Below are positions 1 to 11,965 of a stretch of DNA of 64,000 bases, in pieces (the first letter of the stretch is position 1; each line of letters opens with the position of its first letter). The notes below the pieces were generated by a model. That model was not told where the DNA came from, made no database searches, and saw nothing but the letters and a program-made list of their open reading frames with translations. The DNA lies in contig OX637292.1 of assembly GCA_951799445.1 (NCBI GenBank), positions 809,296 to 873,295 on the forward strand. The letters run 5' to 3'. Position numbers and translations under genes: made by a program. This DNA is from Pseudisothecium myosuroides. Its lineage: Eukaryota; Streptophyta; Bryopsida; Hypnales; Lembophyllaceae.

Positions 1-3000
1 AGCCACCGCAGCTCGAGATCCCCCAGCCACTCCCAGCTCTGGGGCCCCGCCGCGTTCGCCTGCGTTTGGTACAGGAAGCTTGTCACACAAAACTGCGCAC
101 TGTACGACACGACGTGGTATCGCCTCCTGACTGCGTCGGGCGCACGCAACACGAGGTGCCTAAGGAGGAAGTCTAGGAACGTGTCGTCCATCTCGGCCCT
201 CTCCTGGAATACGCACCGCCAACTCTCCTCGGAGACATTGATGGCGACGACTGTACGCCGATCCTCGCCAAAGAAGAGGACATGCTCCCCCATGTCGGAG
301 GTGGGGCGCACCATATCCCTGTGCATACAACAAAATGGACCACGTTAGTATGTAAACCGTGCGGTCTCGAAGTCGGAATCCTAAATCGGACACGCATCGA
401 TAAGACAGCAATAAGACATATCCCGGTGTCGGTAGGTGGAGGTGTTCAGGGACCGAAGAGCAGTTCAAGATTTGGGGTTATCCTAAACGCACCGGATGAC
501 GGTGGGAAAGTTGAGCGCGCCCACGACCTCTTTGAAGCTGAGCCTTGCCGAGTTCACCGCGAGTTCCGTGTTGAACTGAGGTCCGTGGTCCGTCGTCGGT
601 TTAATGCGGCCGCCTTTCGTCACGTGCATGAGGTCCGGGCGCGTGGGGCCATCTCGACGCCTCCATCTGCGGTGGTTCAGCTGCCACACTCTCGGCGGAC
701 CCTCCCGCGACGAACATGCATCGACTCTGTCCTCGGCACCTGCGGGACAATCCTCTGTGCTTGGGCCTGGACGTCGTGTGTTGTCGACGCGATTTGGCTG
801 ATCGCCATCAACAGCGCTCGATCGGACCGGCAAGAGCTCGGGCTGCGGGACTTGGGCATCGGCGGGGGGAGTGCCTTGCGAGGGGAGTGGCGTCGTAGTA
901 CCTTGCGCGAGGAGTATCGTTGGTGGCTTCGGTTGCACCGCCCTATCCCCGCAGGCGGGTGCGACGAGTCCAGGATTGGATCCTGTTGTGATCGATTGCA
1001 GCGAGGTGGGAACGATCTCGGCGTTGTTCCAGCGCTCCCTTGCGACACCGTGAAGGACGTCCACGACGACTTGTTCGACGCCGGCCCCGCCCTCGCCTCG
1101 CGGAATCTAGTGCAGGTCGAGATCTTCTCTCTGTCGCAGCGCCAACTGGAGTTCCCCCTCCCAATAGTCGAGGCTGCCTGCTGCTCGTTCCTCCCTGACC
1201 TGCCACACGCGGCGCAGGGCCTCCCCGTTGCTGGCTGCGAGATCTTCGAGGGCCCTCGCTTGAGTGGCGTGTACCCATGGCAGCAGCGCCGTCAGGTCGC
1301 CCCTTTCGAGTGCGTCTCTGGCCGCGCCTAGGGCTTCGACGGTTGTCCAGTCCGTCGCATTGTCCGCGAAGAGGAGCTGCCCGAGGCTTTGGCAGATTAG
1401 CGTCTCGGCGACAAACCCCCGCGACTGCTCTGCCCATAATCGGATGTTCTCCGCGGTGGCTCCGTGGCGTGGATCGGCGGCACTGCTGGACTTAGAAGTT
1501 GTTGTCAAGCGAGCAGCGACATCGACACAAATCATTGCCGGGACGGGGACTTCGTTCCAGACTATCACGTAGGTATTGGAAATAGGAATGAGGTCATCGG
1601 AGGCAAGGCTTACCTGGTATCGTCAAAATCGGAGGAGACCATGTGAATTTGGAGCAGCCTGGCCTCCACGGGGGATGTGACCGCCGCGGTCCTCGACACT
1701 CGAAGTAGGCGATGCACCCTCTTGGTCTCCTCCTCCGTGTGATCCCATGGCATCGGCGGTAGCCGGGGCTGTAGGTGCGGGTTTGGGACGCACAGGACGT
1801 AGAAGGGGTGCCAGCCCCAGGTGAGGCGCTCGATCTCCGGGCCCCTCGTCCGTTCCCAGCAAGCGAAGAGGTTCTGCACTTATTCTCCCGGTGTCCGCTC
1901 ACTTTGCGTTGTGTCCGACTTTCAATCTCAAAGGCCCTCCACGCCCGAATGTTTGCGTAGTACTCCGCGGTGGGGGCCACGTACCTGGACACGTCGACTC
2001 CCCCGTCCGCTGATTCTTTCACCAGCTCGCTCGTCAACCGCAGGGCGTCCTGGAAGACCTCAGCGGGGCAGCCTAAATCCTGCAAGGAAACAAGACGACA
2101 CGGCAGAGGTGAGCAGGGGTTCCAGCGAAACAGCCCGAAACCACCGAAATGGGGGGGGATGTCGGGACGAGTGGAGGGTGGAGGGATATCGGGTGCTTAC
2201 CGAGACCGTGTGGTACTGGAGCATGAAACGCCCGAATGCAGAGGTGGTCCGGAGCGCCCGGTCCGTTCCGGCGACGAACGTCGAGAACTGAGCAGACAGA
2301 GTGTCGCTATCCCAATCCGTCACCCCCGCTGGCAGGAGGCCCTCGTCGATGAGCCAAGCTAATGCGGTTTTGCTCAATTGCCGGGACGGTCGCGAAACTG
2401 TGGGACTCGGTTCCTCCACGGTCGCTTGCGCCCAAAACCTGGCCTTGGTTGCCCGCCTTTCCTCGCGAAACGCTGTTGTTGTCTGCGACGGCGCGGTGCC
2501 GGACGGCCTAAGGACTAGAAGAGTCGCGGGAGATGATCCGGGCTCGTCCCCTGTTGGACCTCTTCTGTTGAGGTCACTTGCTCGGACGGTCACGCCAACA
2601 TCGCGATCGGGCACTTGCTCGGGCGCAGCAGGTGTCATGGACGCGGCAGCAGCCCTAAGCCGGAACTCTTGAATCTGGAGGTCGAGCGTATCGGAGCTCG
2701 TCGACGAGTTGGAGTTGCTCCACCTGTTAGCATCGGCCTCGCCACTATCCATGCCACCGGTGGCAAGCCCCATCGCCTCTTCACGCACCTCGGACCCCAG
2801 ATCGGGTCGACGTGCGTGCGAGCTCGACACCCCGACCTCGGGGTTGCTGGCGGGGGTCCTCCTCTGCGACTTCGATTGACGTTGGGGTGGAGGCATGGAG
2901 TGCTCTTCGTCGCGACGCCGTAGACCTGTGCTGCGGGCCGATGGTGTGAGTTGGACCTGGCCCCTGCCTTGCCTCGGCCTCGCCGTCCGACATGCCACGG

Positions 3001-3406
3001 CCGGCGAGGCCCTCAACCGCTCGGAACCCGGTGGCATTGGGTTGGAGCGAATGTACTCGTTGACGACGTTGACAATGCTCTTGCCCCCGTTTAATTCTTC
3101 CGCCGTGCGGTTGGTGAGCAAGTTCGGATACATCTTCAACCGGATGCATAATCCATCGTTGTCGGCGTGCTCGTCGCAGCCCGCGAAGCGGTGGGTGTTG
3201 AGTCGAGCCCACTGCTTCTGCTCCTGACAGTACCTGCACTGGAACTTGCCGTTCGCTCCCTTGAAGGTCATGTGGCCTTTGATCATCAACGTCCTGTACT
3301 CCTCCAGCAAGTATTGCTCCACGTAGTGTCTGCCGTCCCACTTGTGGACTTCTCGCACATGGGTCCCGTTTACTATCTGTATGTCCCTCCACCCCCGCTT
3401 CCCCAT
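1..3406 (-). CDS. BED-like finger plus Ulp1-like protease gene, 3' end off the window
   Basis: Five exons with matching phases can be read on the minus strand: 3406-2201, 2079-1903, 1873-1614, 1482-493 and 318-1. Donors are GTAAGC (2200), GTGAGC (1902), GTAAGC (1613) and GTGCGT (492). The ATG at 3406 has a good context (GCCATGG). The N-terminus carries a CxxC...HxxxxC finger (CRYCQEQ...THRFAGC), followed by a long Ser/Pro/Arg-rich, probably disordered region. The last exon contains AINVSEESWR and MDDTFLDFLLRHLV and then a YHVVSYSAQF stretch, which match the non-catalytic start of the Ulp1/SENP C48 fold; the catalytic His/Asp/Cys would lie beyond the edge. Two oddities: the second intron would be only 29 nt (or 68 nt with acceptor CCGGAG), and an in-frame TAG lies at 1107-1109 unless 1202-1107 is spliced out. 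Plant transposons often carry Ulp1-like domains, so this may be transposon-derived. The family call is inference; the exon chain is read directly. Confidence 0.55.
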
Positions 3407-3460
3407 GGCAACGCTACGGACGAGGAGCGTATGGGCTGTGGGCCTGCAATGAGCACATGA

Positions 3461-3920
3461 AGTCTGTCAGGTCACCGTCGAGACCGAGAGTTGCAGACAG
3501 ACTTCCGAAACCCTAAAACCGAAGAGCGTTATTGTACCCTAAACCCTAAAAGCATCCTCAAAGAGCGCATGGGAAAGATTGACCGACACCCTAAACCGAA
3601 TCCAAACATCACAGCATAGCGAAACCTCCCTCTCGTGAGGAGAAGACGTTTCGGATGAGATCCTAAACCTAAAACCCGTGTCAGGTTCGGAAGTCTGTTA
3701 GGTCACCGTCGAGACCGAAAGTTGCAGACGGCTTCCCTAAACCCTAAAACGAAGAGCGTTATTGTATCCTAAACCCTAAAAGCATCCTTGAAGAGCCCAT
3801 GGGGAAGATTGACCGACAGCCGAGACTGAATATAAACATCACAACACAGCGAAACGGCCCTCCCGTGAAGAGAAGACGTTTCGGATGAGATCCGAAATCT
3901 AAAACCCGAGTCAGGTTCTG
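3461..3920. repeat. 231-bp tandem duplication with telomere-type words
   Basis: Two diverged copies (3461-3691 and 3692-3920) both start at AGTCTGT and contain the same order of CCCTAAACCCTAAAA blocks, a GAAGAGCGTTATTGTA core and an AGAAGACGTTTCGGATGAG segment. A third, much more diverged copy can be followed at about 4366-4560 (shared CACAGTA...AAAGAAAGGTTC and GAGAGGAGG-like ends). Confidence 0.75.
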
Positions 3921-4781
3921 AAACACAGTACAAAGAAGAAAGGTTCTTGTGTCTATTAAACCGTATAGGGACTTGTTTCTTTGCAACCCTAAACCTCGGC
4001 GCACCCGAACCCGACGAGAGGAGGACCCTAGCAACCTAAACTACAAATGCAATTAGAATTTTCCTATTCACTAAGCAGATGTGTATACTTGGGTCATGTA
4101 GAAATGCGTGCTATTCAATGTTGGACGTCCAGTAAAGATGATTTTCAAATGAATTTCCAAGACTGAATATCTCCCTAAACTCAAAGCTCCCTCCTAAGGT
4201 CTCGATTTTCCAACCGAAAATATCCCGATACCCCAGCAAGAGATATCATGATATTCCTTGAGTTCCTAAACCCAAATTCCGAAGTGCCTTACCGTTCACA
4301 AGGACATAAGCGCATCCTGCGATACCCCTTGAGAAAGACAGACAGACAATCCTGATTCAAAAACTTCACAACACACCGGATTGCTTTGAACCGTGATGGA
4401 AAGAGAATAAGAAGGAGCTCCGGAACCCTGGGGCCGGAGTCAGATTTGGACACACAGTATGCAAAGAAAGGTTCCCGTGCCTGTCAAAACATACAGCGAT
4501 GCATTTTTTTGGATCCCTAACCAGCGACTCACTCGAACGCAACAAGAGGAGGAGCAGAGTGATCGGGACCCAAAAACCCTGGGTGATGCGTCGTGCCTGT
4601 CCATTGCGATAACAGGACGGGCTTGTTGGGTTTGCGCACACCCGGCCCTTACGACAATAAACTGCAAACGCAACAAGGAGATGGCGAGCTGACATACCAG
4701 AGTGTAGAGGCCGCAAGCGCAAGCAACCCTCGACCCTCCGCCTCTGCGTGCGTGCTTGAAGCCGTTCTGTCGTAATCATAA
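3921..4781. other. Intergenic, no supported gene
   Basis: Contains the diverged third copy of the neighbouring 231-bp repeat (about 4366-4560). Otherwise short open frames without recognisable protein features. Confidence 0.5.
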
Positions 4782-5069
4782 GACCTCTTCCTCCGCCCTC
4801 CGGTTGTTGCCGCCGCGCCGTGATCACAAGACCTCTTCCTCCGCCCTCCGATTGTCACCGCCGCGCCGTGATCACGAGACCTCTTCCTCCGCCCTCCGGT
4901 TGTCGCTGCCGCGCCGTGATCACGAGACCTCTTCCTCCGCCCTCCGGTTGTCGCCGCCGCGCCGTGATCAGGAGACCTCTTCCTCCGCCCTCCGATTGTC
5001 GCCGCCGCGCCGTGATTACGAGACCTCTTCCTCCGCCCTGCGTTGTTGTCCGATTTGCACCCGCTCCGC
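4782..5069. repeat. 48-bp GC-rich minisatellite, six units
   Basis: Units begin with GACCTCTTCCTCCGCCC at 4782, 4830, 4878, 4926, 4974 and 5022, exactly 48 bp apart; the last is partial. Each full unit ends in CGCCGTGATCA or a close variant. Because 48 is a multiple of three, several frames on both strands stay open and create artificial repetitive ORFs. Confidence 0.9.
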
Positions 5070-6347
5070 CCTGCGCTTCTATCCGATGTGCGCCCGATTG
5101 CGAGCACTTGTGAGGCTCTGCGATGATAGCAAAGAGAACCTCCTGACGCCAAGCGCGGGGACGACAAAGAAGCCAAGCAAAAGGAGCCATACCCATTCCG
5201 TAGGGAGGAAGACCTCGACGGCGGCGGGCATTCTATTGCCTGCGATGGTGGACAATCATGAGCCCCCTGCAACGGCGCTATGAAATCAAGAGCCCCCCGA
5301 GGCGGCGCTACGACGGGACGTCCCTTGTAGGAGTGTGAGGATCGAATAGACGTCTTGCCCCTCCCGTCTCCTCCTAGCACATGTGGTTGGAGTGTGTTCC
5401 GCGGAGAAGGGCCTCTCGGCAGTACCACGTAGTAGGGTGCTCCCATGCCGACACACGAGTGAGAATACGGTGCCTGCGCTCTGAAGGGGTGCCACTCATC
5501 ATGGATTCGTAGCATGAATCATGACTGCGATCTATAGGGGTTCCAACGGCATGAACCCTAAATCCGCGTTTGATGGCTTATAACTTCTTCGTACAGTTTT
5601 TTTTTTCAATAATTTCTATTGGAAAAGTTTCACATACTAGTCTAGTTCTCGTGGTAAGAATTTGATATCAATCCAAGAAGATATGATTGATTGAGAAGCA
5701 TTTTAGCAGAGGTAGGTTCAGCAGTAGATGTGTTTTTTTGCTACTTTTTCCACTGTTTTTGACATTTCAAAACAATTTCGCAAATGCAATGAGTCAATTC
5801 AATTTTTATTTTTTTCCACCAAAGTGCTTGTCTTTTGGTTTAGAATCACCTTGTAGCTTGAAGTTTTTCACTTGAGTAGGCTTAGAAATCGAATTCCACC
5901 TCGAAATGTGTTTTTAGGATAATTTCAACATCTTTTTCCAACCCTAAAACATTATAATCCTTCAATCTATATGGTCAAGTGACCCCAAATTGTACTTACA
6001 CCATCTACAACATGCGCACTACAAGATTGTATGGTTCAGATTTTCAGCCCTTGTTCACCTTTACACTTGTAACACTTGAAAAGCAAGGTTGTTTTTTGAC
6101 ATGGTTAGAGCTTCGGCGGTGAGGGGTTAACCCAAAACTAGATATGGAAATATATTAAAAGATCAAGGGACTGCAAAGCCCTAAAACACAAAAATACAAT
6201 TGTAGTGCCATGGATCCTGAATGTACTCCATTGGTTTGGAAATAGAATTTCGTAGCACAGAAATAACGACTTCCTAACCGACGTGTTCAGTAATTGTGAA
6301 ATAGGCTTTAATGCCCTAATCTAGTTGCTTGTTTCTCTAAGTCATTG
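5070..6347. other. Intergenic, GC-rich to AT-rich transition
   Basis: From 5070 to about 5540 the base composition is GC-rich like the minisatellite; after that it is AT-rich with isolated CCCTAAA words. No coding region or RNA gene could be supported. Confidence 0.5.
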
Positions 6348-9300
6348 TCATTGCAAAGAATTCACATATAAAGTGAGCAAGTAAATGGCATTTGATTGAT
6401 AATCTACATTTGGACTTGTCAGCCAATTTGCAAATTCATGATCGCTGGTGCACATACAGCAACCCGATGTTTCTTGAATGTCCCGAAACCTCGTAACATC
6501 CCTCCAAAACCACCAACATGCCGGCACTACCTTGTCCTCACCAATGGAGTTGCACCCTACCCCGAAACGCTCAGGGTGCATCACCTGCTGTCCCAGAGTG
6601 GTGGGAAGCCCGCAGCCGAAGCATAGTCTGCCCCTCCACTACAATCAATTTTGGCAGTTGGAGGACCCGTGCCAGTTGGCTAGGCACTTGAAGCATAGAT
6701 TTCAAGCATACGAGCACAATGCGATAGGATGGTGGCAATTCCGGCATCCATTGACAATACAGAGGATGCACTCATCCTTGGCTCCTTTCAAGAATTGAGC
6801 TAGATCCAAGAAAGTGAGCAAAATCCTTCCGTGTCGTTCCCGTGTATCTTGTGTCGATCTAGACAATAACACATTTCCCAGGAAAATTCTCCTGCTAGGT
6901 CTCTCCTCCAACGCGGCCAATGCATCCTCATCCATGTTAGCAAACAAGTCTATATCGTCATCGATTTCGTTTGCCCCACTAGAAGTTGGTGCGGCGGCCA
7001 CGTTCTTGGATTGTACACGGGTGGCCATGGATTTGCATACATCGCATCGTTTGGATCCAGAAGAGAAGCAATCAAACCCACACCCATCCATGTATTCTTG
7101 GAGTACCGAACGTCTGCACTTGAACCCACTCATGAAGTCCACAAGCTTGGTGCAGGTCTCCACCCGTGCTTGCCATGACATCGACAACAGTATGATATGT
7201 TTGCTCGGCAGCCCATCCCGGCCACCCCGACCACTTTCTTGTGCCAGTTCGAACATGGAATAAGGCTCATCCATATGAACAATAAGACAAACTGCACCGA
7301 AATTGATTCCCACACCAAAAGCCCCTGTTGCCACCATGATGTCTGCGTCCCCTTCCATCCACGAGTCTTGGGCTGCAGTTTTTGCGGTTTCATCTAAATG
7401 TCTATGGTAAGACACAGCGGCAAGGCCATGGGAACGAAGCAGTGCAGCCAAGATCCCTGTGTTTTCGCGTCCTCTGCTGAAGACGATGGAATTTGGAGTG
7501 GTGGGTCCCGACAAGAGAAGTCTGACCAAGGTGGCATCTAGAGGGCCATGATCCTTCATCACTCAGTACGTGATGTTGGAACGAGTTGTCGGGTTTTGCA
7601 CAATGGATAGTTGGGAACCAAAGAACCGCCTCAGTGGATCTTCCATGTTTGGGGTTACGGTGGCTGACAACAGGAGCAGAGGAACGGGCACTTTTTGAAT
7701 GTGCTCCATGTCGTGCATGGCCGGTCGCCATGAGCTTGCGACGAGCGCTACGTGGCACTCATCCACAACAATCCTCGCAAGCCGACTTTCTCCATGCACG
7801 CATCCAAGATGATTTTGAAACCCTTACAACAAACATTGCTCCACAGAGACCAATAAAATGTCGACCGCACCGACAGCCACTGAACCCGAATACACTTGGA
7901 TTGACATCCCAGCATTCTCCAAACAATGGCGCATCTCTTTCTTCAGCGCCACAAAAGGGTAGACGACGACAGTGGTGTAGCGGCCCCTTTCGACCAGGGC
8001 GGGCAAGAGGAAGAGTAGCGTCTTGCCTCCACCCGTCGGCAGGACAACCAAGAGATCCTCCCGGCGGTCCAAAATCCGATGTATTGCGAGTGCTTGATGT
8101 GAGCTTTTGAACTTATTGTATCCGAGCTCCACCAAACCGTGTACAGCCAATTCCGAACAAGTCAGGGATGGGAGGTCCATGGCGACGTCTCCGATGGACC
8201 GAACCACTTTGATTGCATGATGATGGTGATGGTGGACATGACTGGTCGTGGTGACAAGTGTTGTACTGACACCAGTTTGATCTGCTGGAGCTTCAAAGGT
8301 CTGAGGAAGACTATCGGACGCGAGATGTAACAGTTTGTGCCATTCGACGGATGCCAATCGGTACAACTAAAACTCGTCCCGTCTAATACTTGGATGGTCA
8401 AAATTAGACCGACCATACACCCTACTGGCAATCTGTTGTGAATGGCCCACCTGGCTGTCCAGAGGCCCATTGCATGCCAACACTGAATCCTTGGCGTACT
8501 TCAGAAATCTATGCATCCAGGCGATGGCCATGTGCCGCCAAGAATTCAGAGGTAGTGCAATGTTGAAGTGAGCTAGAAATAATCTGGAGATCCCTTCTGA
8601 TAAATCACGACTGGACAAAGCCCGTCCTCCCTTCACTGCCAAGAGTTGATTGTATAGCGTGGTTTGATCTGCTTCGTACAAGACCATGGAAGCGAGGACC
8701 TCCATCTCCCGAACATATGTAAGATAGTTGATTAGCAGAAATGATGTATCTTTGCACAGATATCGAGCAACAGGTCGTTGTACCCCACAAAGACCATCTG
8801 CTTTTCCGTAGAGAGAGAGGAGCATCACCAGACCACCTACAAAGTATACACCCCGAATTTGGGCAGGGGTGTTGCGGATTGCACAGGAGAGAAATTCGAC
8901 ACCACGGCCCGGCTGGCCTGCGACGAGATGTGCTACGGACAGGAGTTTCTGCAGCCACTTCCCAACCTTGTGCATCCAATTACTTAGTGCATCTCGATTC
9001 CAAATTATCTTTCTTCCCGCCTCGTCGATGCGATCCACAAACCGGCGACACAGGATGGCAACACCAATGATGTGATGGACAAGGCCTAGGGTGTAATCAG
9101 AACAGTGGTTGTTTGTGTTCGAGATGAACCAATACCCGACTCTATTGTCTCGGAGGTTGTCCTGTAGTTCTCCTCCGGATTTGCTCTGGAGCAGTCGGTC
9201 TCTGTTAGAATGGTAAGCGGGCATATCTAGGACCAGGTCCCTTTTGAACTCCTGGTACAACTCCTTGATAGCCTCACGGATCATGGTGGACATGCCTTCG

Positions 9301-11048
9301 ATATCCACTAGAATACCATCAACGAGTTGTCCATTTCCAACCCAGACCACCTTGGAGAGAGGAATCTCGTTCCTTGTGATCGAGAAGATGAGTCTTTTTG
9401 CCTCGAGTATTGCTGAAAACGGAGTTCGATGGCCATGACGAACAAACAACAAGAATTGTTGTTCAACTTCATCTGCATTGTCCATTTCTAGGAATGGGGT
9501 GTGGACGATCTTGTAGAGAACAAGAGAGCGACACCAATACATCATCCTGGAAATACGGTGAGTTGCATCGTCAGGAGCTACCACACGTCGCTGCTGTATT
9601 GCTACAAAGGCAACGAACCGATAAACGAGTAGCGAGCTCTCAGGAACAATATGAGATGGCCGTTGGACGAAGAAGAGATCTTCCAGCACTCGTATGCAGT
9701 GACATTTTGACACTCGAATCTGTTCATCGCCGAACTCCCCATCCCCATCTTCCATTTCCAACCCTATCCAAAGGCTCTGCAGAGACTGCCGCAACGGCTC
9801 ATAGAGCGGAACCAAGGTGCAAAGGAGGGCATCTTCCTCGTCGTTCTTGTCGTCGTTGTCTAGAGACTTGAGCAGCAGTACGATCAAGTGCAACATTGTG
9901 GCTACATAGTCTTCACATGCCTGCTCCAATCGCGAAAAGGGAGCAGTCGAGATGTCAATGGCCTTTGTAGATTTGACCTTTCTCCGCAGGAGGGCTTCCG
10001 CTATGCCATTGTTGTCTTGGAAGTCCGACATCAACGATCTGAGAACCTCACGCAATCGGTTGACAAAGAAAACGTCATCATCCGGTCCAGGTGCGGATAC
10101 CAACAAAGCCATGGCACCGAAATCTCCACCCAGGTTCTGTATGAAAGAATCCCAACCAAGCCTTTTAATAAACAAAGGTAGCTGTCTTGCGTCGGTGTAT
10201 GTTACCGCAAGTGCCTCTCCCCGATGCCTGTGAGCTTCTCTTGTGACGATATCGATAAGAGAGTTGCAGGGCGCGACGGTTTCCGAAACCTGACTGACTG
10301 CAAACCAGCTATTGTTCCCGGGTGATGGGGACAGACGCTGCACCCAACAGGCTTCGCGGTTGTCTGGAAGAGACCAATTCGGATGGTGAGCTTTGCGAAA
10401 GTGACCTCGGAAGGTGGACAATTTGTGGCAGTAGAAGATACAAAGCTCACACAAAAATCCGTCCAACACGTGGAGCCCTTCGATGGGATCCCTCAAGGCT
10501 GCGGTACCGACTCGGTATGGAGCCACATAAGTACTGCCAAGATGAAGTCCAAAACGACCAATATCCATCGCCAGCCTTTTCGGATCCACCTTGCGTCGGT
10601 GGACTCTGCTCACATGTTGGCCAATACTCCCAGCCTCCACTACGTACTGGCAAGGTCGACAGATGGCTACGTGAAGGTGCTCATTCACAAAGAAGTACAA
10701 CTCGGATTCGATATACGAGTCTCGGTTGTCAATTGCGGGGATGAATGGATGGATGGCAGCGGATAGTACATCGGCATTTGGCCCTTCAACGTTGGTCCTG
10801 GAGTTCGCTTCAATGCAAGTTCTGCAATGTACCTGCATGTTCAATGGGCGTTTGCTGATGAACGATAGGCAACGAGAGCACTGGAAGAACCCCGTGTCCA
10901 CTCGATGCAAAGTGACCTCCTCTTGCAATCCGCAGCCATCCAATGGAAACGTCACCCTGCACGTTTGAGCATGGGTTCTTGAGTGATTTTTCAACCTGTC
11001 TCTTGTAACAGACACCAGATGGTTGCACTTCTTGCATTGATGAGACAT
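6348..11048 (-). pseudogene. Fungal-type OrsD (DUF3505) plus RecQ helicase gene, six in-frame stops
   Basis: A single frame runs from ATG 11048 to TGA 6348 (1,567 codons) with no frameshift. Residues 1-80 hold two CxxC-type fingers. Residues about 110-250 match the OrsD/DUF3505 pattern: CRPCQYVVE...HVSRVH, a gap, then GFLCELC...HFRKAH, and later IKRLGWDSFI. The C-terminal third is a RecQ-type SF2 helicase: motif I PTGGGKT (about residue 1004), motif II DECH, motif III LSAT, motif V VATGAFGVGINF, motif VI QESGRGGRDG, then a Cys cluster and a CFGCGLP...H...C tail. Fungal subtelomeric OrsD-RecQ proteins are about this long and share this order. Stops are TAG 8369-8367, TAA 7826-7824, TGA 7565-7563, TGA 6704-6702, TGA 6647-6645 and TAG 6641-6639; each is one C-to-T change from a Gln or Arg codon. 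Probably a young pseudogene or silenced mobile gene. The domain assignment is from memory of the families. Confidence 0.75.
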
Positions 11049-11965
11049 TGTTGCTTGCTTGTTGTGAATAACAACCTATGGAACTGGGGCGTATCAATCT
11101 TGAACCCTACATGCCGAAGAATTATGTGTTAATCCTCACTCCGATATCAAAGCACGAAACATGGAACAAGAAGTCGAGCAAAGCATGAAATAGAGCATGT
11201 GGGAAAGAGAAAGGGGACTCAGTCCAAGCGGCCCTCGAAACCATTGCAATTTGACAAGTGCAACACGTCTACAGTGCTGAGGCCGCCACAAGATGTCTTT
11301 ACAACGGTTTTGACAATGAATAACAAACGCACCAAGGAGGAAACTCTGAATGCAACGACAAGGCTTTTTGGTGATATTCAAAATTCTAGGAAATGAAAGT
11401 ACCTCAATGTCTGGATGACGACCGCACGAGCTGAACACGTGCTATCGTGCCAATATGCAGACAAAGCGTTTGATGAATCTATGAAACAAGACTCCACACC
11501 CGATCATGAACATCGAAAGCAGCTCGCGTTTGCTTGTTTTGGACGTTTGTCAACATCCTAAACCCGAGGCGCACTAACAGCCACCTCCAGCCACCCTGAA
11601 CCTTGAAAAATTTCTACACTAATTTATGCTTTCAACTTTTCAATCTCCGAATCTGGAGTTAAATATCACAATTTGGAACATTCAGAATCGTACTTTTGGA
11701 AGTTAACATTCCAGAGGTAGGTGACATAATGGTGTCAGTATTTGTGACTGCGATTCAATTGGAACAATTGATGAGCTGCCGCCATTGGGCGGCCCTGAGG
11801 ATTCAATGGAGTACTTTTGAACATTGAACGAATTGGGCGAGAGGAGCCGGAGTTTGGTATATGGACAAGCGGGGACCATTCGCAACGTTCCTGCAGCATT
11901 GCCACCACTCTGTTCCCCTCCTCCTACGAAATCTACCCTAAATCCTTGCCAGGACGCATTGCGAG
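11049..11965. other. Divergent intergenic region upstream of the helicase gene
   Basis: Lies between the minus-strand OrsD-RecQ start and a small plus-strand ORF, so it may hold a shared promoter. No TATA box or other element could be assigned with confidence. Confidence 0.35.

Noticed and set aside
282..1331. 349-codon plus-strand ORF opposite the BED/Ulp1-like gene
   Set aside because: Antisense shadow of a GC-rich coding exon; no recognisable protein features.
4649..5515. 288-codon minus ORF and 175-codon plus ORF over the minisatellite
   Set aside because: Open only because the 48-bp unit is a multiple of three; the repeats are low complexity on both strands.
6348..11048. The window as a fungal contig
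   Set aside because: Only the OrsD-RecQ gene looks fungal; the DYW PPR, OSB motif, Tat/Athila-like element and CACTA MITE are plant features.
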